A stretch of 63,467 bases of DNA from Cryobacterium sp. N22 (GTDB lineage Bacteria > Actinomycetota > Actinomycetes > Actinomycetales > Microbacteriaceae): the NCBI RefSeq assembly GCF_002929555.1, contig NZ_PJJP01000020.1, positions 1 to 63,467 on the forward strand, in the 5' to 3' direction. The position numbers and the translations under genes were made by a program. Numbering within the stretch: the first letter of the stretch is position 1; the number at the start of each line of letters is the position of its first letter. The notes under the pieces were generated by a model, which saw only the letters and a list, made by a program, of their open reading frames with translations, had not been told where the DNA came from and made no database searches. Of this stretch, positions 17,543 to 26,595 are shown in pieces.

Positions 17543-18175
17543 CTACCGTGGGCGCAACCCGGCGCCGTACACGGCTGCTTGCGTGCGCCTGGCCATGCCG
17601 AGCTTGGCGAGCAGGCCGGACACATAGTTCTTCACGGTCTTCTCGGCCAGGTCGAGCTGGTCACCGATCTGGCGGTTCGTCAGTCCCTCCGCGATCAATT
17701 CCAGCACCTGGCGCTCCCTGGTGGTGAGATTGGAGGCCGGCGAGTCGGCGGCGGTGCCGGTGAGCTCCGTGACCACCTTGCGGGTGACGGCCTTCTGCAC
17801 GAGGGACTCGCCGCGGGCGACCCGGCGAATGGACTCGACCAGGTGCTGCCCGCGGATGTCCTTGAGGACGTAACCGGATGCGCCGGCGAGGACAGCCGAA
17901 TAGCTGGCCTCGTCGTCGTCGTACGCGGTGAGCATCAGGCACTGCACCACCGGGTTGGCCGAGCGGATGGTGCGGCACACGTCGATGCCGCTGCCGTCGG
18001 GCAGCCGCACGTCGAGCACCGCCACGTCAGGTACCGTTGCCGCGACCCTGGCTACCGCCTGCCGTGCCGTTGACGCCTCACCGACGACCTCGAGGTCGGG
18101 CTCGGCGTTGATCATGTCCGCAATTCCGCGGCGCACGACTTCGTGGTCATCCACGAGGAAGACTCGGATCATCAC
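17543..18175 (-). CDS. devR: NarL-family response regulator, DevR/DosR-like
   Basis: 210 residues. The receiver domain has the acidic pocket D9-D10, phosphoacceptor D55 and K105. The LuxR-type helix-turn-helix reads NRQIGDQLDLAEKTVKNYVS followed by LLAKLGMARRTQAAV. This C-terminus is nearly the same as I recall for mycobacterial DosR, the hypoxia/NO dormancy regulator. It overlaps the upstream kinase by 4 nt (ATGA). The adjacent universal stress genes and the DosR-like box at 19938 support a DosR-type role. Confidence 0.92.
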   Translation of the reverse strand: MMIRVFLVDDHEVVRRGIADMINAEPDLEVVGEASTARQAVARVAATVPDVAVLDVRLPDGSGIDVCRTIRSANPVVQCLMLTAYDDDEASYSAVLAGASGYVLKDIRGQHLVESIRRVARGESLVQKAVTRKVVTELTGTAADSPASNLTTRERQVLELIAEGLTNRQIGDQLDLAEKTVKNYVSGLLAKLGMARRTQAAVYGAGLRPR

Positions 18176-19890
18176 GATTCCTTTCGTACAGGTTCAGGTT
18201 CGATGAGGGCGCTCCAGCGCAGTCGGCTGCCGCCCCTGGCACGGTTCTCGAGCACGAGCTCGCCGCCCCACTGCTGGGCCCTGGCGGAGAGGTTGGCGAG
18301 TCCGCTGCGCCGGTCGGATTCCACGACGCCGATGCCGTTGTCGACGACTTCGATGACGACGAGGTCGTCCGCGACGCTGAGGTTGACAACGGTCTCGGTG
18401 GCTTCAGCGTGACGGATCACGTTCATCAGCCCCTCCCTGATGACCGCGGCGATGTCGTCGGACATCTCCGGTGGGGTCAGCAGGTCGATCGGGCCGGTGA
18501 AGACAAGGCGGGGTGTCTGGTCGAACAGTGACGCGAGCTCACTGAGCAGGTCGATGACACGGTGACGGATGGAGCCACGGTCCCGGCTGGTCTCGGCGGT
18601 CAGGGCGAAGATGGCGGTGCGGATCTCGACGATCGCGACGTCGAGCGCCACGACCTCCTCGATGATGCGCTCCCGGACGTGGGGGTCGTCGACCGACCCG
18701 CTGATGGCCTGCAACCCGATGCCCGCGGCGAACACCCGCTGGATGACGTTGTCGTGCAGATCGCGCGCGATCCGGCTCCGGTCTTCCAGCAGGGCGAGTT
18801 TCTGGCCGGCGGAGCGGCCGCGGGCGAGCTCGAGGGCGACACTGGCCTGACCGGCGAAGTCTGCGGCCATCTCGAGGTCGGAGGTGGTGAAACGGGGGCG
18901 GCCGGCGGACCGGGACACCGTCATGACACCGTGGGTTCGGCCCGAGGCCAGCAGCGGGATCACCATTGTCGGGCCGAGCACCAGTTGGGCGTCCGGCTGG
19001 TCGAGGCTGGCTCCGCCGTCGGCCGTCAGGATCGGCTGACCGCTTTCGAAGGCGCGCCCGACGGTGGTTCCGGCCGAGGGGATGACCAGTCCCTTCACCT
19101 GCTTGGCGAGCTTTCCCCTGGCGGTGTCGACGATGAGCGTGCTTTCGCCTGCGGCGAGGACCACGCAGACAAGATCGGCGTCGGCCAGCGACGCGAAACG
19201 GTCGGCGAGGAGCTCGAGGGAGGCGTCCGCCCGGTCCGAGAGCAGGGCGGCGCTGATCTCGGCCGAGGCCGCTGACCAGCGCTGCCGGCGTCGGGTCTCG
19301 TCGAAGAGGCGGGCGTTGTCGATCGCAATGCCGGCCGTCGCCGCCAGCGCCGTGAGCAGTTCCTCGTCCTCTTCGCTGAACGCACCGGATATCTGGTTGG
19401 ACAGGTAGAGGTTGCCGTATACCTCGCCGCGCACCCGCACGGGCACGCCGAGGAAGCTGTCCATCGGCGGGTGGTGCGCCGGAAAGCCGGAGGATCTGGA
19501 GTCTTCGCCGAGGTGGGTCAGGCGGATGGCGTGTGGATCGTCGATGAGGGCACCCAGTAGGCCGTGCCCGGCGGGTAGCTGACCGATCGACGCGGCCAGC
19601 TCGTCCGGGATGCCGACGTGGATGAACTGCTCCAGATTACCGTTGGGTGCGATGACTCCCAGAGCGCCGTAGCGGGCTCCGACGAGGTCGACGGCGACGT
19701 CCACGATCCGGCGGAGCACGGCGGCGAGGTCGAGCTCTTCGACGACGGCCTGGCTGGCCTGGAGCAGGCTGCGCAGGCGCCCCTGGGTGGCGAGCACCTT
19801 CTGGGCGTTCAGGACGAGTTCGGACAGCGCCTGGTCAAGTGCTGATCGCGGCCCGTCGGGAAACGAAAGCCTGGTCTCAGGAACGGTCAC
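18172..19890 (-). CDS. devS: GAF-GAF histidine kinase, DevS/DosS-like, possible haem sensor
   Basis: 572 residues. GAF-A (about 45-195), GAF-B (about 215-355), a HisKA_3 dimerization segment with phosphoacceptor H379 (ARDLHDNVIQ), and an HATPase domain (N-box VIREGLMNVIRHAE, G-box DNGIGV). GAF-A carries GFPAHHPPM, matching the mycobacterial DosS segment GFPANHPPM whose His is the proximal haem ligand; here that is H140. This suggests sensing of O2, NO, CO or redox state. GTG start; the 3' end overlaps devR. Confidence 0.92.
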   Translation of the reverse strand: MTVPETRLSFPDGPRSALDQALSELVLNAQKVLATQGRLRSLLQASQAVVEELDLAAVLRRIVDVAVDLVGARYGALGVIAPNGNLEQFIHVGIPDELAASIGQLPAGHGLLGALIDDPHAIRLTHLGEDSRSSGFPAHHPPMDSFLGVPVRVRGEVYGNLYLSNQISGAFSEEDEELLTALAATAGIAIDNARLFDETRRRQRWSAASAEISAALLSDRADASLELLADRFASLADADLVCVVLAAGESTLIVDTARGKLAKQVKGLVIPSAGTTVGRAFESGQPILTADGGASLDQPDAQLVLGPTMVIPLLASGRTHGVMTVSRSAGRPRFTTSDLEMAADFAGQASVALELARGRSAGQKLALLEDRSRIARDLHDNVIQRVFAAGIGLQAISGSVDDPHVRERIIEEVVALDVAIVEIRTAIFALTAETSRDRGSIRHRVIDLLSELASLFDQTPRLVFTGPIDLLTPPEMSDDIAAVIREGLMNVIRHAEATETVVNLSVADDLVVIEVVDNGIGVVESDRRSGLANLSARAQQWGGELVLENRARGGSRLRWSALIEPEPVRKES

Positions 19891-19937
19891 GGCTTACGTC
19901 CCCTTTCGGTCGGAGCTAGCCCAAAGTGTACCTGACT

Positions 19938-19951
19938 GGGACCTTCGGCCC
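19938..19951. promoter_or_regulatory. DosR-like box between devS and the universal stress genes
   Basis: GGGACCTTCGGCCC, an imperfect palindrome of the DosR type (GGGAC-n4-GGCCC/GTCCC). It directly abuts a candidate -35 (TTCCGC, 19952-19957), 17 nt from a candidate -10 (CATTCT, 19975-19980). Placed this way it would activate the rightward usp operon; it is 48 bp from devS and could also affect it. Confidence 0.65.
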
Positions 19952-19980
19952 TTCCGCCGTTGCGCACTCCGGCCCATTCT

Positions 19981-19997
19981 GGAGATGTGTCATCTCC
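19981..19997 (+). other. 5'-UTR stem-loop of the usp operon
   Basis: Perfect 7-bp hairpin GGAGATG / CATCTCC with a TGT loop at the expected transcript 5' end. It could stabilise the mRNA or mask the internal GGAG. It is separate from the true ribosome site (GGAG, about 20019). Confidence 0.45.
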
Positions 19998-20030
19998 CGA
20001 AGCACCCCGGGAAGAACTGGAGATCAACTC

Positions 20031-20912
20031 ATGGTTGAGAGAGTGATCGTAGCCGTTGACGGGGGTCCGGCGAGCCGGGCCGCCCTGGACTGGGCGTTGG
20101 CCAGGGCCGAGGACGTGCCGCTCAGCCTGGAGTTGACCACCGTCGTCGAACTCGGCTGGTCGCCGGTCGGCGGCCCTGAGGATGATTTCCAGCCCGTCTA
20201 CGAACGTGCCCTGGCCGAGGCCACCCGTTTCGTCGCGCAGAACGTCCCCGGCGTCAAGGCGACCGGTGTCGTGCGCAGGGGTGTTCCCGTCGACGAGTTG
20301 GTGCGGGCTTCGTCCGCCGCAGACCTGCTCGTGATCGGGACGAACAAGACCAGCGCGCTGGTCGGCGCCGTGCACGGCACGTTGCCCCTTCGGCTTGCCG
20401 CTCATGCGCATGCGGCCGTCGTGGTCGTTCCGGCGGGTTGGGTCGCCGGCGGCGACAGGGTCGTGGTCGGGATTGAGGACGACGGCACCATGGACGCCCC
20501 CCTCGACGTCGCGGCGGCCGAGGCCGCCCGCCGCGGTGTGCCGCTCGAGCTTCTGCACGCCTGGTCGATCCCGGCGACTCTCGGCGTCGACTACGGCGCT
20601 GCCGTGCCGTTCGACGCCCTGATCGAGGCGCACGAGGACATCCTGGGCCGCGCGCTCGAGCGGGTCAGGGCCGATCACCCGGCGATCGAGACATCCGGGA
20701 CCCTGGTGCAGGGCGCCGCGGCGCCTGCCCTGGTCGAGGCCGCCAGGCACGCGGCGCTTCTCGTCGTGGGAACGCACGGCCGCGGCGCCGTGGCCGGCCT
20801 CATTCTCGGTTCGGTCAGTCACGATGTGCTCCTGAACATGCCCTGCCCGGTCATCGTCGTGCCGCGCAGCCGGCACGCCGCCGAGCCGCAGCGGCCGGGG
20901 GCCTCGGAATGA
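20031..20912 (+). CDS. Tandem-domain universal stress protein
   Basis: 293 residues from ATG 20031, with CTGGAG 8 nt upstream. Two UspA domains: residues 1-138 start VIVAVDGG and 145-280 start RVVVGIEDD. The second ends with an ATP-binding signature (GTHGRGAVAGLILGSVSHDVL), while the first has GTNKTSALVGAVHGTLP. This two-domain form is typical of DosR-regulon stress proteins. Start of a two-gene operon next to devRS. Confidence 0.93.
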   Translation: MVERVIVAVDGGPASRAALDWALARAEDVPLSLELTTVVELGWSPVGGPEDDFQPVYERALAEATRFVAQNVPGVKATGVVRRGVPVDELVRASSAADLLVIGTNKTSALVGAVHGTLPLRLAAHAHAAVVVVPAGWVAGGDRVVVGIEDDGTMDAPLDVAAAEAARRGVPLELLHAWSIPATLGVDYGAAVPFDALIEAHEDILGRALERVRADHPAIETSGTLVQGAAAPALVEAARHAALLVVGTHGRGAVAGLILGSVSHDVLLNMPCPVIVVPRSRHAAEPQRPGASE

Positions 20913-21790
20913 GTGCCACCTATTACATCGGCGTCGATGGTTCCGGCCCGAGCCGTGCCGCTCTGCGCTGGGGGGTCCGCCGCGCCGCCGAGCGGAACGC
21001 CGACGTGGTCCTCGTCAACACCGTCGACGACGAATGGGGCCTGGTCGGCCGGGACGCTGCCGCCGATGCGGAGCGCCAGGCCAGGGAGCTTCTGATCGAG
21101 GAGTCCGACCGGGTCGCGGCGCTGCACACCGGGGTGACTCTGACGACGCGGATCGTGCACGGCGGTACGGCGTGGGCCCTCGCCACGCTGCCCAGCCCCG
21201 AAGACCTTCTGATCGTCGGAACCCACAAGACCGGCTTCCTGCGAGGCCGGGTGCTCGGCTCGCGCAGCGTGCGGATCGCGTCCGCGGCGCGCTGCTCGGT
21301 GGCCATCGTGCCCGACACGACCCTCGATTCCCGCCACGATGTGGTCGTCGGCGTCGACGGCACCGAAGGTGCCCTGTCCGCGGTGCGGCTGGGTGCCCAA
21401 GAGGCGGGGCGGCTCGACCAGGACCTGCTCCTGGTCTACGCGCCGCCGGGTTTGCCGCGCTCCGAGTCGTCGCGCTCCGAATCTGCTGAGGACCGCAGCC
21501 CGCAGGCCGCGCGTCTGCTGCAGGACGCCGCGACCGTGGCCGCCACGATGACGTCCCGGATCACGGTGCGGCGTCGTGTCGCCCACCGGGACCCGGCCGA
21601 GGCTCTCCTCGACGCCAGCTTCGACGCCGCCCTGTTGATCTTGGGGGTGTCGACCCGGCACGGCGAGAACACGCTGATCGGTTCGGTCACCCACGACGTC
21701 CTGATGAACATCAACGTCCCGGTGCTCATCGCGCGCGGACTCCCCAGCACGAGCGACACGACGTCGCTCGCGTCGTCGGCCAGCGCCTGA
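20909..21790 (+). CDS. Tandem-domain universal stress protein, second copy
   Basis: 293 residues, the same length as its upstream neighbour with a 4-nt overlap (ATGA), so an old duplication translated in tandem. The first Usp domain begins YYIGVDGSGPSRAAL and the second VVVGVDGTEGAL. The second ATP loop is degenerate (ILGVSTRHGENTLIGSV), whereas the first keeps GTHKTGFLRGRVLGS. This may give the two proteins different nucleotide binding and a heteromeric role, which is inference. Confidence 0.92.
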   Translation: MSATYYIGVDGSGPSRAALRWGVRRAAERNADVVLVNTVDDEWGLVGRDAAADAERQARELLIEESDRVAALHTGVTLTTRIVHGGTAWALATLPSPEDLLIVGTHKTGFLRGRVLGSRSVRIASAARCSVAIVPDTTLDSRHDVVVGVDGTEGALSAVRLGAQEAGRLDQDLLLVYAPPGLPRSESSRSESAEDRSPQAARLLQDAATVAATMTSRITVRRRVAHRDPAEALLDASFDAALLILGVSTRHGENTLIGSVTHDVLMNINVPVLIARGLPSTSDTTSLASSASA

Positions 21791-21839
21791 GGGCATCCGA
21801 ACCCATTGCTTCCCGTGCGGTGCTGCGGCCCGGGCGCGG

Positions 21840-22178
21840 TCAGTAGTCGAATTCGTCGAACTGCGGCGACCCCTGCGGGGCGCCCGCCCACGCCAACGAC
21901 GCGGGCATCGTGCCCACCCGCACCTTGTCCTGCAGCGCCTGGGTCGTCGCGATCTCGGTCAGTTCCCATTCGCTGTCGGTGCTGGTCACGCTGACGAGTT
22001 GGCTGGACGAACCGATCAGGAACTGCGCCCGACCGTGACTGCCGTCTGCGGCGATCACCGGAATGTCGACGACATCGGTTTCCCGCCGGTTGCTGAGCGC
22101 TTCGGCGTAGAGCATGACCGCGTCAGCCAGTGCGCTACCGGTGACTATCGAGCCACCCGGATGATATATGCGTTTCAT
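21840..22178 (-). CDS. Hypothetical protein, 112 aa
   Basis: Not assigned to a family. 112 residues, soluble, beginning MKRIYHPGGSIVTGSALADAV with a Gly/Ser segment, a central beta-rich stretch (SSQLVSVTS) and an acidic FDEFDY tail. It has an AGGGAAG ribosome site 4 nt from the ATG. It lies between usp2 and a GAF-ANTAR gene in a stress-regulatory neighbourhood and might belong to the same response. Confidence 0.75.
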   Translation of the reverse strand: MKRIYHPGGSIVTGSALADAVMLYAEALSNRRETDVVDIPVIAADGSHGRAQFLIGSSSQLVSVTSTDSEWELTEIATTQALQDKVRVGTMPASLAWAGAPQGSPQFDEFDY

Positions 22179-22260
22179 GATGCTTCCCTGCTGGTCACGG
22201 AAAAGGACACGTGCTGCAGCCAGGGTCTGGGGCTATAGGCAAATACTACGTCCGCGCGGC

Positions 22261-22971
22261 CTAAAGCGCGAGGTCTCCGCTGACGATCTGGGCGGCCACT
22301 TCGGCCAGCGGCAGGCCGTTCGACCTGGCGTGCTGGCGCAACAGGGCGAAGGCCTCATCCATGGTTGCGCTCCGGGTGTAAGCCACAACACCCTTGGCCT
22401 GCTCGATCACGACCCGGCTGCTCAACGCGTACTGCAACTGCTGCCGCGCGATATCGCTTTCCCGCAACGCGCGTTCCTGGAGGATCCCGATCGTGGCCAC
22501 GTCCGCGAGCGCCTGCACCGTCGGAGCGTCGGACGCGGCGAGCCCACCGGTGCGGTCCCAGAACAGGTTCAGGGAACCTATCGTGGTCGTTCGCAGACGC
22601 ATCGGCACCGAGAACATCGACCTGAAGCCTTGTTCGAGGGCGCCGGCACGGAACCGAGGCCACTTCGGTCCGGACGCCGCGATGTCGGGAACGGAGACGG
22701 CGTGCCCGGTGACCACACTTTCCACGCACGGTCCGGAGCCGCTGCGCAGCTGGAGGATCTCGACGAGGCGGCTGCGTTCGTTGGTGGACGCGACGACCTC
22801 GAACTCTTCGTCGTCGGTGAGGATGATGCCCGCGGCCGACGCGTCGAAGAGCGGCACGCACTGAGAGACGAGGGTGTGCAGCAGATCGACGAGATCGTAG
22901 CCGACCACCAGTGTGTCGGCGAGAGTCACGAAGGCCTCGACGAGCCGGCCCTCACGTGTCGTTGTCGCCAT
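22261..22971 (-). CDS. GAF-ANTAR transcription antitermination regulator
   Basis: 236 residues from ATG 22971. An N-terminal GAF domain (about 10-165) is followed by a C-terminal ANTAR RNA-binding domain (about 170-230) with the helical pattern SRVVIEQAKGVVAYTRSATMDEAF. ANTAR proteins bind dual hexanucleotide-loop hairpins in nascent RNA to prevent termination; the GAF ligand is unknown. A near-consensus -10, TATGAT, lies exactly 6 nt upstream of this ATG, which selects it over the GTG at 22974. Confidence 0.92.
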   Translation of the reverse strand: MATTTREGRLVEAFVTLADTLVVGYDLVDLLHTLVSQCVPLFDASAAGIILTDDEEFEVVASTNERSRLVEILQLRSGSGPCVESVVTGHAVSVPDIAASGPKWPRFRAGALEQGFRSMFSVPMRLRTTTIGSLNLFWDRTGGLAASDAPTVQALADVATIGILQERALRESDIARQQLQYALSSRVVIEQAKGVVAYTRSATMDEAFALLRQHARSNGLPLAEVAAQIVSGDLAL

Positions 22972-22977
22972 CACTCC

Positions 22978-22983
22978 ATCATA
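22978..22983 (-). promoter_or_regulatory. -10 element of the GAF-ANTAR gene, probable leaderless transcript
   Basis: On the minus strand TATGAT is followed by GGAGTG (6 nt) and the ATG at 22971. The GGAG is too close to the ATG to act as a normal ribosome site. Confidence 0.6.
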
Positions 22984-23016
22984 AATGACTCGTGGCGATC
23001 GATGATCAGGAATGGG

Positions 23017-23089
23017 TGGGCCCTACCGGGCTCGAACCGATGACATCCACGGTGTAAACGTGGCGCTCTACCAACTGAGCTAAAGGCCC
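23017..23089 (-). tRNA. tRNA-Val (anticodon TAC)
   Basis: 73 nt. The acceptor GGGCCTT pairs with AGGGCCC (one G-U), D-arm GCTC/GAGC, anticodon stem CCACG/CGTGG around TTTACAC, T-arm with GGTTCGAG, discriminator A. CCA is not exactly encoded. Confidence 0.95.
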
Positions 23090-23151
23090 CGACCGAAGAC
23101 TTTCGAAATCAGGATGGCACGAGCTTAGCGACTTTGCGGCCGGGAGGAAAA

Positions 23152-23619
23152 CTAGGCCGGCTGCAGCTCGTCGAGGGCCGCCCGATACGCGTCCAGCGAG
23201 CGGGCCTGGCCGGGGGCGGTGATGAAACTCGCCCGGATGATGCCGTCGGGGTCGATCAGGAACGTCGCCCGGTTGGCGAAGCCCTTGTCTTCGAGGAAGA
23301 CTCCGTACTCCTTGGCGACGGCGCCGTGCGGCCAGAAATCGGCGAGCAGGCTGAAACCATAACCCTCCCGATCGCCCCAGGCCCGGAGGGTATGCCGGGA
23401 GTCCACGGAAATGCCGATCAGCTCGACGCTGTTGTCGGCGAAGAGGGCGAGGTTGTCGCGCAGCTCGCAAAGTTCGCCGCTGCAGATACCGGAGAAGGCC
23501 AGGGGGAAGAACACCAGCGCCACGGATTTCTCACCCCGATACCGGCTGAGCTGGATTCGCTCGCCGTACTGGCTGACGAGCTCGAAGTCGGGTGCCTGGG
23601 TGTCATTCTCCAGCGCCAT
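23152..23619 (-). CDS. ahpE: Peroxiredoxin, AhpE-like
   Basis: 155 residues. Reduces peroxides through peroxidatic C46 in the motif PLAFSGICSGELC. The usual Thr of PxxxTxxC is Ser43. A second cysteine at C51 (Cys-x4-Cys) is in the position used as resolving Cys by BCP-type enzymes, whereas mycobacterial AhpE is 1-Cys. The catalytic Arg is probably in the GFANRATFLID block. AAAGGA precedes the ATG. It probably detoxifies peroxides near the PDH and stress genes, though transcription is separate. Confidence 0.9.
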   Translation of the reverse strand: MALENDTQAPDFELVSQYGERIQLSRYRGEKSVALVFFPLAFSGICSGELCELRDNLALFADNSVELIGISVDSRHTLRAWGDREGYGFSLLADFWPHGAVAKEYGVFLEDKGFANRATFLIDPDGIIRASFITAPGQARSLDAYRAALDELQPA

Positions 23620-23752
23620 GGTGGGTGTCCTTTCCGGCCATCGGGGAACGATGGCTGAATACGGGGGGAAAGCCTAGCCGCCCCAGGAGGCTTCACCAAC
23701 ATCGACCCGGAGCACCCCGGTGTCGCCGTACGCGCTTCCCAGCAAGAATCAC

Positions 23753-23758
23753 TAGGCT
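23753..23758 (+). promoter_or_regulatory. -10 element upstream of aceE
   Basis: TAGGCT followed by GACGGG (6 nt) and a GTG at 23765 that opens an 8-codon ORF. This is the same -10-to-start geometry as many genes in the window, so the aceE transcript probably begins at 23765. Confidence 0.5.
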
Positions 23759-23764
23759 GACGGG

Positions 23765-23791
23765 GTGCCTTTCGGTCGTGACCCGACCTAG
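23765..23791 (+). CDS. Possible 8-codon leaderless upstream ORF of aceE
   Basis: GTG start exactly 6 nt after TAGGCT, then codons for MPFGRDPT and TAG. It ends 69 nt before aceE and has no ribosome site of its own. It could couple aceE expression to translation or simply mark the transcript start. Supported only by geometry. Confidence 0.35.
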   Translation: MPFGRDPT

Positions 23792-23860
23792 TTCTGTCCG
23801 GCACGCCTAACCAGGCATGATCTTCCCCCACACGATCTGCCCTACAGAAAGAGGTCGAGT

Positions 23861-26587
23861 GTGACTGTCAACGACCAAGACCCGTATTCAATGGACAACT
23901 CGGACGCCGATCCGGATGAGACGTCCGAATGGTCGCAATCCCTCGACGCGCTGGTCGCGGCCAACGGCCCCGGCCGGGCACGCGAGATCATGCTCAGCCT
24001 GCTCAAGCGGTCCAAGGAATTGCACCTGAACGTTCCGATGGTGCCCACCACGGACTACATCAACACCATCGCCTCGTCGAACGAGCCTGACTTCCCCGGC
24101 GATGAAGACATCGAGCGCCGCTACCGCGCCTGGATCCGCTGGAACGCCGCCGTGCTCGTGCACCGCGCCCAGCGCCCCGGCATCGCCGTCGGCGGCCACA
24201 TCTCGACGTACGCCTCGTCTGCCGCTCTCTACGAGACCGGCTTCAACCACTTCTTCCGCGGCCAGGACCACCCGGGCGGCGGAGACCAGATCTTCATCCA
24301 GGGCCACGCCTCCCCCGGCACCTACGCCCGCGCCTTCCTCGAGGGCCGCCTCAGCGCCAACCAGCTCGACGGTTTCCGTCAGGAAAAGTCGCATGCGCCC
24401 GACGGCATCTCGTCGTACCCGCACCCGAGGCTGATGCCGGAGTTCTGGCAGTTCCCGACGGTCTCGATGGGCCTGGGCCCGATCAACGCGATCTACCAGG
24501 CGCAGTTGAACCGGTACCTGACCAACCGGGGCATCAAGGACGCCAGCGACCAGCAGGTCTGGGCCTTCCTCGGCGACGGCGAGATGGACGAGGTCGAAAG
24601 CCGCGGACAGCTCCAGGTCGCCGCCAATGAGGGTCTCGACAACCTCAACTTCATCGTCAACTGCAACCTGCAGCGTCTTGACGGCCCGGTGCGCGGTAAC
24701 GGCAAGATCATCCAGGAGCTGGAGAGCTTCTTCCGCGGCGCCGGCTGGAACGTCATCAAGGTGGTCTGGGGCCGCGAGTGGGACGACCTGCTCAAGCGCG
24801 ACACCGACGGTGCCCTGCTGAACCTGATGAACGTCACCACCGACGGTGACTACCAGACCTACAAGGCCGAGAGCGGCGCCTACGTGCGCGAGAACTTCTT
24901 CGGTCGCGACCCGCGCGCGCTCAAACTCGTCGAGGGTTACACCGACGACGAGGTCTGGAACCTCAAGCGCGGTGGCCACGACTACCGCAAGGTCTACGCC
25001 GCCTTCAAGGCCGCGTCGGAGCACAAGGGCCAGCCGACCGTCATCCTCGCCAAGACGGTCAAGGGCTACGGCCTGGGCCCGAGCTTCGAGGGGCGCAACG
25101 CGACCCACCAGATGAAGAAGATGACGCTGGACAACCTCAAGACCTTCCGTGACAGCATGCACGTGCCGATCACGGATGCGCAGCTCGAGGCCAACCCGTA
25201 CCAGCCGCCGTACTACACCCCCGGTGAGAACGACGAGGCGATCCAGTACATGCACGAGCGCCGTCGTGCGCTCGGCGGCTACCTGCCGGAGCGTCGCAGC
25301 AAGTACACCCAGGTGAACCTGCCGGACGATTCGACCTACGCCGTGACCAAGAAGGGCTCCGGCACCCAGGAGATCGCCACCACCATGGCGTTCGTCCGGC
25401 TGCTCAAGGAGCTGCTGCGCTCGAAGGACTTCGGCCACCGCATCGTGCCGATCATCCCCGACGAGGCCCGCACGTTCGGCATCGACGCCTTCTTCCCGAA
25501 CGCGAAGATCTACAACCCCAACGGCCAGCACTACACGTCGGTGGACCACGCCCAGCTGCTCGCCTACAAGGAGAGCCCGCAGGGCCAGATCATCCACGTC
25601 GGCATCAACGAGGCCGGCGCCCTCGCCGCCTTCACCAACGTCGGAACGTCGTACGCCACCCAGGGTGAGCCCCTCATCCCGGTGTACGTGTTCTACTCGA
25701 TGTTCGGTTTCCAGCGCACCGGTGACGCCATGTGGGCCGCCGGCGACCAGATGACCCGCGGCTTCATGATCGGTGCCACCGCCGGCCGGACCACCCTCAC
25801 CGGTGAAGGCCTGCAGCACGCCGACGGCCACTCGCCGCTGCTCGCGTCGACCAACCCGGCAGTCGTGTCGTACGACCCCGCCTTCGGCTACGAGATCGGG
25901 CACATCGTCCGGTCCGGCCTCGAGCGGATGTACGGCGGCACCCACACCGACCCGAACGTCATGTACTACATCACCGTGTACAACGAGCCGCAGGTGCAGC
26001 CCGTCGAGCCGGCCGATGTCGACGTCGACGGCATCATCCGCGGTATCCACCGCGTGTCGGAGTCCACAGTGGCCGGCCCGAAGGCGCAGCTGCTGGCCTC
26101 CGGTGTCGCGGTTCCGTGGGCGCTCGAAGCGCAGACCCTGCTCGCCGAGGACTGGGGGGTGTCCGCCGATGTCTGGTCGGTCACATCCTGGTCGGAGCTG
26201 CGCCGGGACGGCCTCGCGGCGGAGGAGCACAACTTCCTCTACCCGAACGAGGAGCCGCGCACCGCGTACGTGACGGACAAGCTCGCCAACACGGCCGGCC
26301 CGTTCGTGGCGGTGTCCGACTTCATGCACGCCGTGCCGGATCAGATTCGCCAGTTCATCCCCGGCGACTTCGCCACCCTGGGTGCCGACGACTTCGGGTT
26401 CTCCGACACCCGCCCCGCTGCCCGCCGGTTCTTCAAGATCGACGGCCCGTCCATGGTGGTCCGCACGCTGCAGCAGCTCGCCAACAGCGGCGAAATCGAC
26501 CGCAGTCTCATCCAGCAGGCGATCGACAAGTACCGCCTGCACGATGTCCTGGCCGGCAACACCGGCTCGGCCGGTGGCGAGAGCTAA
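23861..26587 (+). CDS. aceE: Pyruvate dehydrogenase E1, homodimeric type AceE
   Basis: 908 residues. Thiamine diphosphate-dependent decarboxylation of pyruvate and acetyl transfer to lipoyl-E2. The TPP/Mg motif [14 protein letters not shown] with [14 protein letters not shown] and the N-terminal [11 protein letters not shown] are typical of AceE. GTG start with an AGAGG ribosome site. The E2 partner is probably the gene at the window start; E3 is not in the window. The following fasR starts 8 nt after its stop, linking acetyl-CoA production to control of fatty acid synthesis. Confidence 0.97.
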   Translation: MTVNDQDPYSMDNSDADPDETSEWSQSLDALVAANGPGRAREIMLSLLKRSKELHLNVPMVPTTDYINTIASSNEPDFPGDEDIERRYRAWIRWNAAVLVHRAQRPGIAVGGHISTYASSAALYETGFNHFFRGQDHPGGGDQIFIQGHASPGTYARAFLEGRLSANQLDGFRQEKSHAPDGISSYPHPRLMPEFWQFPTVSMGLGPINAIYQAQLNRYLTNRGIKDASDQQVWAFLGDGEMDEVESRGQLQVAANEGLDNLNFIVNCNLQRLDGPVRGNGKIIQELESFFRGAGWNVIKVVWGREWDDLLKRDTDGALLNLMNVTTDGDYQTYKAESGAYVRENFFGRDPRALKLVEGYTDDEVWNLKRGGHDYRKVYAAFKAASEHKGQPTVILAKTVKGYGLGPSFEGRNATHQMKKMTLDNLKTFRDSMHVPITDAQLEANPYQPPYYTPGENDEAIQYMHERRRALGGYLPERRSKYTQVNLPDDSTYAVTKKGSGTQEIATTMAFVRLLKELLRSKDFGHRIVPIIPDEARTFGIDAFFPNAKIYNPNGQHYTSVDHAQLLAYKESPQGQIIHVGINEAGALAAFTNVGTSYATQGEPLIPVYVFYSMFGFQRTGDAMWAAGDQMTRGFMIGATAGRTTLTGEGLQHADGHSPLLASTNPAVVSYDPAFGYEIGHIVRSGLERMYGGTHTDPNVMYYITVYNEPQVQPVEPADVDVDGIIRGIHRVSESTVAGPKAQLLASGVAVPWALEAQTLLAEDWGVSADVWSVTSWSELRRDGLAAEEHNFLYPNEEPRTAYVTDKLANTAGPFVAVSDFMHAVPDQIRQFIPGDFATLGADDFGFSDTRPAARRFFKIDGPSMVVRTLQQLANSGEIDRSLIQQAIDKYRLHDVLAGNTGSAGGES

Positions 26588-26595
26588 ACCGGAAC

